DNA of 22,763 bases from a virus. The stretch is from IMG/VR virus record IMGVR_UViG_3300025282_005260, positions 1 to 22,763 of that record. One strand, given 5' to 3'. Each line of letters opens with the position of its first letter. Position 1 is the stretch's first letter. Made by a program: the position numbers and the translations under genes. This document shows positions 13,832-19,938 of this stretch, piece by piece. The notes under the pieces were generated by a model. That model saw only the letters and a program-made list of their open reading frames with translations. It was not told the origin of the DNA and searched no databases.

Positions 13832-14110
13832 ATGACTAATATTGGAGACTGGCTACAAAGAACCGAGAAACCTCTTGAAGGCAAAGAGGCCTTTGACTGA
13901 CACGACTTCTCTGTTGCGCAGGTTGCGCACATTGATGAAGAAGGCGTTCACGTAGAATTTGCCTGCAACTGTATGACATTTGATGGTAGTAGCACTAAGA
14001 TGTGGTATAATGGTGAATATGAGGTTCTTGACGACAAGTCCTACGAGGCTTGTAAGGTGGCACATGATGCCCAGTGTGCATTTGATAGAGAGTTAGAAGT
14101 CTCTATATAA
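13832..14110 (+). CDS. Putative phage selenoprotein with in-frame UGA at codon 23
   Basis: ATG 13832 has a strong AAGGAG 7 bp upstream. The frame reads 22 codons to TGA (13898-13900) and then continues open to TAA 14108-14110, for 92 residues. Sequence after the TGA looks coding: balanced composition and CNC (45-47), WYNGEYEV, YEACKVAHDAQC. A hairpin with bulged U and GGU loop follows the TGA at the spacing of the bacterial SECIS, so the codon is read best as selenocysteine (FD-U-HDF). Other genes here use TGA as true stop, and both Trp codons in this gene are TGG, which argues against genome-wide recoding. The alternative is a nonsense mutation of Trp. The function is not recognised. Confidence 0.6.
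13906..13940 (+). promoter_or_regulatory. Bacterial-type SECIS hairpin
   Basis: TG-(T)-TGCGCA (13912-13920) pairs with TGCGCA-CA (13924-13931), leaving a bulged U at 13914, and GGT (13921-13923) is the apical loop. CTTC (13906-13909) can pair with GAAG (13937-13940) below an internal loop. Counting from the U of UGA the bulge is position 17, as I recall for E. coli fdhF; the upper stem is 2 bp longer. UGACACG at the codon is also shared with fdhF. SelB would bind the bulge and loop. Confidence 0.6.
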
Positions 14111-14135
14111 AGCTTTTTATGAAGGAGACAGACCA

Positions 14136-14492
14136 ATGAATAGCAAATTAATTGTTTTTCTTTTATTGTTAAATTTAGTTACTACCTTGGTGGTGGGATA
14201 TACAGTATACACAAATGTCTCCAAAGAGTATAATATAACAGTGGAGGCTTCTTCTCTTCCTGAAGACTCTGAAGATCCCGAAGATAAACAATTTAAGATA
14301 GATATGTATAATGGGCTTTCAAATTTAATGTTGGGACAAAACTATCTCAACGTTGGGCTTTTAAGAATTCACCACTATGCAGAACCACATGCAGATAAAT
14401 TTTATGAAAACTGTCCTGATTGTGAATTAGAAAAACAGCGAATCCTAAAGGAAGAAAAGGACGGCTTTACTTCCAACATGAAAGGATTATAA
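14136..14492 (+). CDS. Membrane-anchored protein of unknown function
   Basis: The protein has 118 residues with GAAGGAG before ATG 14136. Residues 5-25 form a transmembrane or uncleaved signal segment (LIVFLLLLNLVTTLVVGYTV). An acidic stretch follows (LPEDSEDPEDK), and then a helical domain with CPDCELEK near residue 90, which could be a metal or redox CxxC. The C-terminal domain is probably outside the membrane. A TATAAT site and an in-frame GTG at codon 36 inside the gene are noted separately. Its stop overlaps the next ATG by one base. Confidence 0.65.
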   Translation: MNSKLIVFLLLLNLVTTLVVGYTVYTNVSKEYNITVEASSLPEDSEDPEDKQFKIDMYNGLSNLMLGQNYLNVGLLRIHHYAEPHADKFYENCPDCELEKQRILKEEKDGFTSNMKGL

Positions 14493-14695
14493 TGGATATG
14501 CAAGGTGTAGCTAGAATACTTCTTGTTTCTTTTTTCTGTGGAATTTTTCTATGGGATATGGGAGTGATGCTTTTGTCTAAAGATCCAAGCTATTCAATCA
14601 GTTGGGCTTTGTATTCAATATCTTGTCAACACCCCATTATAGCCTTTGCGTTTGGTCTTTTATGTGGTCACGTTTTTTGGCCTCTTAAATCGTGA
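14492..14695 (+). CDS. Small two-pass phage membrane protein
   Basis: The protein has 67 residues with AAAGGA before ATG 14492. The hydrophobic segments are about residues 6-28 and 47-63. The stretch SISWALYSISCQHPIIAFAFG followed by GHVFWP resembles a small membrane protein of the form HPIIxFxxGxxxGHxFW, which I recall from many phages. It has no known function. The stop is just before the GAPDH start. Confidence 0.65.
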   Translation: MDMQGVARILLVSFFCGIFLWDMGVMLLSKDPSYSISWALYSISCQHPIIAFAFGLLCGHVFWPLKS

Positions 14696-14702
14696 GTAAT
14701 AT

Positions 14703-15701
14703 ATGATTAAAGTCGGAGTGGTGGGCTACGGTACCATAGGAAAGCGTGTAGCAGACGCCGTACTACTGCAAGATGACATGGAGCTTGTCGGCATTACAGC
14801 AAACAGCTACAATTATAGAATTAAGACAGCTCAACAAAAGGGAATCAAGATATTTCCCATGACGGCTGGATATGAGCATATAGAACACGGTATAAATGTA
14901 GCTGGCTCTGTTGACAATTTAATTGAAAGATGTGATGTGGCTGTAGATTGCACCCCTAAGGGCGCTGCTTGTAAAAACAAAGAGATGTATAAAAGGCATC
15001 GAGTGAAAGCAATATTTCAGGGAGGGGAAAGCTCTGAGGTTGGACAAAGTTTTGTAGCTCAATGTAATTACAAAGAAGCAGTTGGGGCAGATTTCATTAG
15101 AGTAGTTAGCTGCAATACCACGGGCCTTTGCAGAACACTTCACGCTATAGACTGGAAATACGGAATAAAAGGAGTTCACGCGACTATGGTAAGAAGAGCC
15201 GCTGACCCTTGGGACATACGTCATGGGCCAATCAATGCTATAGTGCCCAACTTGGTGCTACCCTCCCATCACGGGCCAGACGTGAGAACTGTTTTGCCCA
15301 ACATAGAAGTATTTACCATATCTCTGTCTGTTCCAACAACTGTTATGCATATGCATAGTCTAACCGTAGATTTAGAAAAACAAGCCGATATTAAAGGAAC
15401 AATAAAACTATTCAAAGACACTACCAGAGTAAGAATGGTTAAAAACACTGAAGGAATAAGATCTACTGCTGAAATCATGGAGTATGCTAAAGACATTGGA
15501 AATTCCAGAGGAGATATGCCAGAAATATGCGTTTGGGAAGAAACAATCGGTACGTGGGGAAATAAATTATTTTATTTACAGGCTGTTCACCAAGAGAGCA
15601 ATGTAGTGCCAGAGAATGTTGATGCAATCCGGGCAGCCATAGGAGTTTGTAGTGGAGAGGAAAGCATAAGAAAAACAAACGAGAGCATGAGTCTTCATTA
15701 A
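14703..15701 (+). CDS. Archaeal-type (type II) glyceraldehyde-3-phosphate dehydrogenase
   Basis: The protein has 332 residues, matching type II GAPDH rather than the bacterial gapA family. KVGVVGYGTIGKRVADAV is the NAD(P)-binding Rossmann loop. The active-site Cys137 lies in VSCNTTGLCRT. RRAADPWDIRHGPINAIVPN, PSHHGPDVRTVLP, PTTVMHMHS, CVWEETI and LQAVHQESNVVPENVDAIRA are strongly conserved blocks of the family. It oxidises glyceraldehyde 3-phosphate with phosphate to 1,3-bisphosphoglycerate and makes NAD(P)H. In a phage this is highly unusual; NADPH supply for nucleotide reduction is one hypothesis. The ribosome site is weak. Confidence 0.92.
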   Translation: MIKVGVVGYGTIGKRVADAVLLQDDMELVGITANSYNYRIKTAQQKGIKIFPMTAGYEHIEHGINVAGSVDNLIERCDVAVDCTPKGAACKNKEMYKRHRVKAIFQGGESSEVGQSFVAQCNYKEAVGADFIRVVSCNTTGLCRTLHAIDWKYGIKGVHATMVRRAADPWDIRHGPINAIVPNLVLPSHHGPDVRTVLPNIEVFTISLSVPTTVMHMHSLTVDLEKQADIKGTIKLFKDTTRVRMVKNTEGIRSTAEIMEYAKDIGNSRGDMPEICVWEETIGTWGNKLFYLQAVHQESNVVPENVDAIRAAIGVCSGEESIRKTNESMSLH

Positions 15702-15724
15702 TCTCAGACAGTTCCTTGTTTCCG

Positions 15725-15737
15725 AGAGTATAATATA
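15725..15737 (+). promoter_or_regulatory. Promoter AGAG-TATAAT-ATA, near-leaderless
   Basis: TATAAT at 15729-15734 lies 9 bp before ATG 15744, so the transcript should begin 0-3 nt before the start codon. No ribosome site is possible. The 13-base context from AGAG to ATA is the same as at 14225-14237. Confidence 0.7.
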
Positions 15738-15743
15738 TTACGA

Positions 15744-15965
15744 ATGATCAAAGAGAATAAATGCAATAGCTGCGGAAAAATAATAGAAGACAAGGAGAAA
15801 GTAACTATAATTATTCGTGATGTGGAGGCTACTACAAGGGTCAAACGCCCCAACAGCATACACCTCAAGTTGGCAGAAACATCATTGGGAAAACGTGCTT
15901 TCAAACTTTATTGTGAAGGATGTCTTAACACTGAAAATTATGTTTGTAGCGGAACGATTGAGTAG
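15744..15965 (+). CDS. Small zinc-ribbon protein from a leaderless mRNA
   Basis: The protein has 73 residues. CNSC at 7-10 and CEGC near residue 57-60 are the two knuckles of a probable zinc ribbon, with another Cys near the end (YVCSG). The middle (VTIIIRDVEATTRVKRP) is likely a beta hairpin. It is the first gene of the transcript that leads into the replication-recombination region. Regulatory or DNA-binding function is possible, but the family is not recognised. Confidence 0.65.
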   Translation: MIKENKCNSCGKIIEDKEKVTIIIRDVEATTRVKRPNSIHLKLAETSLGKRAFKLYCEGCLNTENYVCSGTIE

Positions 15966-15970
15966 TCCAG

Positions 15971-16348
15971 ATGCCAGAATATAGTTTCTTATGTGAAAGC
16001 TGCGCACACAAATGGTCTATTGCGTGCAGTATGAACGAATATACCGATAAACAAAGTTGCCCTTCTTGCAGGAAAAGAAAAACAGTTTTTAGAAATTTTG
16101 AAGAAGATCAGACACATGCATCTGTAGTCCTTTCTCTTTCAGAGGTAAAAACACTTGGGCATTATGCAGACAAACAGACAAAAAAATATGGCAAAGCGAA
16201 ATGTGAAGAGATGGCACGCGGGTTTAAGACAAAAAAAGTAGAGGGAGGAAGAGAGCTCCCTGCTGGAATGAGTAGAATGGAACGCCCCACAGATGCCCCT
16301 ATATGGCCGGGGCAGACAAAAAAGAAAAGAAGATCGAGGAAAAAATAA
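15971..16348 (+). CDS. FmdB-like zinc-ribbon phage protein
   Basis: The protein has 125 residues. YSFLCESCAHKWSIACSM followed by CPSC is the FmdB/zinc-ribbon pattern, with four Cys in two CxxC pairs within 36 residues. The rest is polar, with a Lys/Arg-rich tail (QTKKKRRSRKK) able to bind nucleic acid. It starts 5 bp after the preceding stop, with only a weak ribosome site. Proteins of this layout are common in phages without a known role. Confidence 0.75.
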   Translation: MPEYSFLCESCAHKWSIACSMNEYTDKQSCPSCRKRKTVFRNFEEDQTHASVVLSLSEVKTLGHYADKQTKKYGKAKCEEMARGFKTKKVEGGRELPAGMSRMERPTDAPIWPGQTKKKRRSRKK

Positions 16349-16741
16349 ATGAGCACTTTTAAAATACACAAAGAAAAAGATGTCCAAAAATCGAACAAAG
16401 AGGAACTCCAAGAACAAGAGACCCTCTTTTATACCATCTTTGGCAAACATGAGTGGTTAGATGAAAAAGGTTTCCCTAGAACAAATCAAGAGAGTCCAGA
16501 CGCTTACGCAAAATCAATAGTTGGGAACTCTAAGCCTAAATTTTTTGTAAAAAGGGGCCGTTATGGAAAACTGTATAACCCCATTGGGCTATATAGCGAA
16601 GGAACTGCCAACAAACAATTGCGACATGCTGGAAAGCCCGAATGGGAGTTCAAAGAAGAAACAGAAAAGGTCTTTAATTTTTACATTCAGTTCTTAAAAA
16701 CTAAAAATAGCGCGTGGTTAAACAACGCAGAAAGGGATTAA
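16349..16741 (+). CDS. Conserved-type phage hypothetical protein
   Basis: The protein has 130 residues. ATG 16349 follows the previous stop directly, with GAGG upstream. The core KPKFFVKRGRYGKLYNPIGL followed by YSEGTANKQLRHAGKPEWEF is a pattern I recall from large phages near the recombinase and helicase genes, function unknown. The C-terminus is helical (FYIQFLKTKNSAWLNNAERD). No enzymatic motif is seen. Position suggests a replication-linked role. Confidence 0.65.
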   Translation: MSTFKIHKEKDVQKSNKEELQEQETLFYTIFGKHEWLDEKGFPRTNQESPDAYAKSIVGNSKPKFFVKRGRYGKLYNPIGLYSEGTANKQLRHAGKPEWEFKEETEKVFNFYIQFLKTKNSAWLNNAERD

Positions 16742-16745
16742 TATA

Positions 16746-17054
16746 ATGGGAAAGCTATCAAAAGCAAAGCAGTTGACTGATGCAGAAAAATATTGCATCC
16801 AAGGTATGCATTACAATAAGATGTCAGCACAAGACATTTCCAAAACCCTCGGCAGAGAGGCCGAAGAGGTAGAGACCTATGTAGAATCTTTAGAACAAGA
16901 AGAAGACCGTACCTTTATTATAAACGAAACAGGAACAGGTAATAAAGGGGTAGCCATTATGACTCAAGCTGGCTCTGAACGAATAGATGCAGCAAGAGAA
17001 AGACATGTTGCTCCACGCAACAATGCCAATACCATTCACTCAATTCATGACTAA
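16746..17054 (+). CDS. Small protein with helix-turn-helix-like N-terminus
   Basis: The protein has 102 residues with AAAGGG before the ATG. Residues 10-48 (LTDAEKYCIQGMHYNK, MSAQDISKTLGREAEEV) read as a helix-turn-helix of the sigma-region 4 or small-terminase kind (a trihelical domain). The rest is polar and partly disordered (NETGTGNKGVAIMTQAG). It may be a DNA-binding regulator. It overlaps the following gene by 8 bp. Confidence 0.6.
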   Translation: MGKLSKAKQLTDAEKYCIQGMHYNKMSAQDISKTLGREAEEVETYVESLEQEEDRTFIINETGTGNKGVAIMTQAGSERIDAARERHVAPRNNANTIHSIHD

Positions 17055-17481
17055 AAAGAGAACAAACAAAAGTCAATATCCCTCCCGCTACTCTCCCGGA
17101 GGATGGGTTTCTGCGCCGCAATACATCACTGAATTAATTTGTGAAAAAAAGGCTCAGAAAGACCAAAAGGAACTTCCAATAAAGTTTTGGGAGATTAAGG
17201 AATGGCGTAATTATTACAGATATCAAATTACGCTTGCCAACAAACTCCTTAAAGAATTTCCGGCAGACGCTATCATAGCTGCGTTGAAAGATAAGAGGTG
17301 CTGGAAGACATATTCTCTTCGCGCCCCCATGTTGTATGGTATAATTCAAGAGAAGGACAGCGAGATTGTAAAGAGAGAGTCTGAAACAAATTATGATGTG
17401 CCTGAAGAAGACAACATAAAACATAAAAGTGCTAACAAGAAACAGTCTATCATATCAAAACTAAGAGAGCTTGATGAATAA
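17047..17481 (+). CDS. Conserved-type phage protein upstream of the recombinase
   Basis: The protein has 144 residues from ATG 17047; a longer form from ATG 16987 (164 residues) is open but would overlap the previous gene by 68 bp, and neither has a ribosome site. SQYPSRYSPGGWVSAPQYITE and LPIKFWEIKEWRNYYRYQI followed by ANKLLKEFPADAIIAALKDK match a hypothetical protein I recall from phages of this type. The C-terminus is charged and probably disordered. Function unknown; it is coupled to the RecA-like gene. Confidence 0.65.
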   Translation: MTKKRTNKSQYPSRYSPGGWVSAPQYITELICEKKAQKDQKELPIKFWEIKEWRNYYRYQITLANKLLKEFPADAIIAALKDKRCWKTYSLRAPMLYGIIQEKDSEIVKRESETNYDVPEEDNIKHKSANKKQSIISKLRELDE

Positions 17482-18451
17482 GGATATTATTAAAGAATAC
17501 GGTAACGTTCTTCATGATCCTTCAGTAATAACAGATCGCCCCCTCAAAACTCTTTCCGTAAGCCCTAAAATAGACATTGCTCTGGGGGGCGGAGTACCAG
17601 AGGGTTCTCTGTTTATCATGACAGGCCCAGAAAAGGTTGGAAAAACCGTAACAGCCCTTGCATTTTGCGCAAACGCCCAAGAATACGAACGAGATGTATA
17701 CTATGCCAACATAGAGGGGAGGCTAAGAAAGCGGGACTTAGAAGGCATTAGTGGGCTTGATCTTAATGCTGAGACAATGCAAATTATTTCCTCCACCGAG
17801 GGCAATATTCTTTCAGCAGAAAAATATCTGTCAATAATAGACAACATAGTCCACACAAAACCGGGATCAATAGCGGTAGTGGATTCCTTCTCGGCTTTGG
17901 CGAGCGAGTCTGAGCTAACAGGGGACCTAGCAGACGTGCAAGTTATGAGTGTACAAAAAATACTGGCTAAGTTCTGCCGCCGTATATCAAATGCTCTACC
18001 TATAAATCGAGTCACCGTAGTGGGAATTACTCACTTGATGGCAAACGTTCAAAAGTTTGGTCGTGGAAAAGCTAAAATAGAGAAGTCTGGGAGTGCTCTT
18101 AAGTATCAAGTGGATGTTAAGCTACATGCCAGCCACTCGCAGCCCATCATGCAGGGAGATACCCAGATTGGACAGACTGTAAATTGGCAAGTGATGACCT
18201 CTGCCATCGGGCCGCCGGGACAGAAGGTTGCAAGTCACATCAAATATGGTCGAGGGATCTGGAAAGAGATGGAGCTTGCCGACCTTATGGTTGACTTCGG
18301 CCTTGTTGTCAAGTCTGGATCTTGGCTCAAGCTTCCTAACGATGAAAAGATTCAGGGAAAAGTAAATCTCGCATCCTACCTAGAGGAAAACCCTAAAGAG
18401 TATAAGAGCTTTGAAAAAGAAGTATTTACTATGGTTGGAATTGAAAAGTGA
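17474..18451 (+). CDS. RecA/UvsX-like recombinase
   Basis: The protein has 325 residues. ATG 17474 is preferred over TTG 17471 and follows AGAGAG. Walker A is GPEKVGKT (51-58) and Walker B IAVVDSF (Asp137). Glu in YYANIEG fits the catalytic Glu of RecA folds. The region VVGITHLMANV has His where bacterial RecA has Gln, as in UvsX. It forms a filament on ssDNA and drives strand exchange for phage recombination and repair with SSB, the nuclease (18448) and the helicase (19939). It overlaps both neighbours by 8 and 4 bp. Confidence 0.88.
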   Translation: MNKDIIKEYGNVLHDPSVITDRPLKTLSVSPKIDIALGGGVPEGSLFIMTGPEKVGKTVTALAFCANAQEYERDVYYANIEGRLRKRDLEGISGLDLNAETMQIISSTEGNILSAEKYLSIIDNIVHTKPGSIAVVDSFSALASESELTGDLADVQVMSVQKILAKFCRRISNALPINRVTVVGITHLMANVQKFGRGKAKIEKSGSALKYQVDVKLHASHSQPIMQGDTQIGQTVNWQVMTSAIGPPGQKVASHIKYGRGIWKEMELADLMVDFGLVVKSGSWLKLPNDEKIQGKVNLASYLEENPKEYKSFEKEVFTMVGIEK

Positions 18452-18864
18452 AAATTCGAGACCTAAACAATGAAAGTAATAATTGGAATTTGCAAGGATA
18501 CGTAACAAAAGCAAATGACACAAGGCCTCGTTCCAAGCTACACTTGAAAGCAAAAAACCTTCTCGTTGAACTTTTTCCTACGGTCCAGATCCTAGAAGAA
18601 GTAGCCATACCGATCACAAGAAACGAAAGACTCTTCTTTGATTTCTATATTAACACCCTCAAGTTAGCAATAGAAGCCCACGGAGAACAGCACTATAAGT
18701 TTAATCCCTTGTTTCACACGTCTGCGCAGGATTTTGCTCACCAACGAAAAAGAGATGCGCGCAAAAAGGAATGGTGCGAGTATAATAATATTACATACGT
18801 CGCACTTCCGTTTAATGAGAAGGTCGAAGAGTGGAAAAGCCGAATACTGCAACGGAACAATTAG
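18448..18864 (+). CDS. PD-(D/E)XK-like endonuclease
   Basis: The protein has 138 residues from GTG 18448, overlapping the recombinase stop. FFDFYINTLKLAIEAHGEQHY gives a likely active site with Asp65 and Glu76, and the following HQRKRDARKKEWCEYNNITY with a final LPF strand matches the Vsr/DUF559-like restriction-endonuclease fold. Phage members act as single-strand, flap or recombination endonucleases. Placement directly after RecA suggests processing of recombination or replication intermediates. The exact substrate is not visible. Confidence 0.75.
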   Translation: MKIRDLNNESNNWNLQGYVTKANDTRPRSKLHLKAKNLLVELFPTVQILEEVAIPITRNERLFFDFYINTLKLAIEAHGEQHYKFNPLFHTSAQDFAHQRKRDARKKEWCEYNNITYVALPFNEKVEEWKSRILQRNN

Positions 18865-19322
18865 CTAGACTAGACTCTGTTTTGGATGAGTACGAGTCCT
18901 CCATAGGACTACCTTCCTATGCTGCTGACTTCCATGAGCCCTCCGTTCATGAATATATGCAGATGGACAGAACTTCCATAGAAAAATTAACCCTTGAAGA
19001 GTGCGCCGAAGCTTCGCTTCTTTTGGGAGGCCTTTCTTTTCATGTGCTTCGCTCCCAGAACCGAGAAGTCGCTCGCGTTCAGTGGGCCCAGACATCGCTA
19101 AAGTCTGTTATTTCTGGCAAAGAAAATCAATACTCTGGTTCATGGGACAGCCAGTACTATCAGGCCATTAAAGAGAACGACTACGCGAGGAAGCTTTTAG
19201 CTATTAAAAAATATGCCCAACAACGCGCGGATAGACTTATCCATATTGCAAGCTCCATTAAAAATTTAGCAGATCTTTTTCTGAATCTTCAGAGGGCGAA
19301 AGCTGGTAGGCGGTATGAATAA
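18831..19322 (+). CDS. Helical phage protein of unknown function
   Basis: The protein has 163 residues from GTG 18831, which has GAAGG upstream and overlaps the endonuclease by 34 bp. It is nearly all helical by composition, with a middle segment (LTLEECAEASLLLGGLSFHVLRS) and a basic C-terminus (KKYAQQRADRLIHIASSIKN). No Cys motif or ATPase signature is seen. Located between nuclease and zinc-ribbon genes, it could be a recombination or helicase-loading partner; that is inference from position only. Confidence 0.6.
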   Translation: MEKPNTATEQLARLDSVLDEYESSIGLPSYAADFHEPSVHEYMQMDRTSIEKLTLEECAEASLLLGGLSFHVLRSQNREVARVQWAQTSLKSVISGKENQYSGSWDSQYYQAIKENDYARKLLAIKKYAQQRADRLIHIASSIKNLADLFLNLQRAKAGRRYE

Positions 19323-19872
19323 AAAAGAAGAATTGAAACGATTATTAAAAGGGCTTACCAAAGCTGAACTTATGGAAATTATAGTCGATTCCGAGAAGGA
19401 AATCGGACCCGATTGTCCTTCCGGAAATGTCGGAGAGGAGGGTGAATCCGGAGAAGAAATGGTTCACCCCATTGACTCCTCTAAAAAGAAAAGAAGAAGG
19501 GGAAAAGGAACCCGACGTAAAAATAAGGAAAAACAGCCTCCACGATCTAAAAGATCCACCAAAGCTTATGGAAATGACAAAGGAGATGCGTGTAGAAGTA
19601 GTGCCGTTGATACTTCTGGTGATAGACCAAATAAATTTGATGATTTTATGAAAAACACCGTGCTAACGGCAGCTGAGAAACAGGAGCTACAAGAAGCTTC
19701 GGCAGCTGACAACGAGAACAAAGGTCTAGATCGCACTCCCAGAACACGATCCTCGAATATCGTAGAGATAGCATGTCGCTCCTGTGGGGTCATAGAAGAT
19801 GTCTCATCTTCAGTGGTATACGATATAAAAAGATGGAAATGTAACAAATGCTCATCACAGGCTTGTGATTAG
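19315..19872 (+). CDS. Zinc-ribbon protein with charged disordered linker
   Basis: The protein has 185 residues from ATG 19315, overlapping the previous gene by 8 bp. Residues 1-30 form a charged helix. Residues 30-130 are low-complexity (KKKRRRGKGTRRKNKEK, then acidic) and likely disordered. The C-terminal domain carries CRSC near 154 and CNKC near 176, a four-Cys zinc ribbon of a kind I recall in phage proteins near recA-like genes. The ribosome site is weak. A DNA-binding bridging factor is possible, but unproven. Confidence 0.65.
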   Translation: MNKKEELKRLLKGLTKAELMEIIVDSEKEIGPDCPSGNVGEEGESGEEMVHPIDSSKKKRRRGKGTRRKNKEKQPPRSKRSTKAYGNDKGDACRSSAVDTSGDRPNKFDDFMKNTVLTAAEKQELQEASAADNENKGLDRTPRTRSSNIVEIACRSCGVIEDVSSSVVYDIKRWKCNKCSSQACD

Positions 19873-19938
19873 AAAAACGGAAATTCAACCTTTTTAAATG
19901 ACCACTTTTTCAAAACCAACAAAAAAACTTTTTTATTT

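Noticed and set aside
14003-14012. TATAAT within the putative selenoprotein gene
   Set aside because: It is within coding sequence, lacks the AT that usually follows, and has no suitably spaced gene start.
13832-14110. UGA as a genome-wide Trp codon
   Set aside because: Many genes end in TGA that overlaps or abuts the next start codon, and Trp is TGG throughout, so only this single TGA is exceptional.
17336-17346. TATAAT inside the gene at 17047
   Set aside because: Only the hexamer matches and the nearest start codon is 130 bp away; chance is likely in AT-rich DNA.
19873-19938. AT-rich gap before the helicase as an origin or promoter
   Set aside because: It has A and T runs but no repeats, hairpin or TATAAT, so no feature can be supported.
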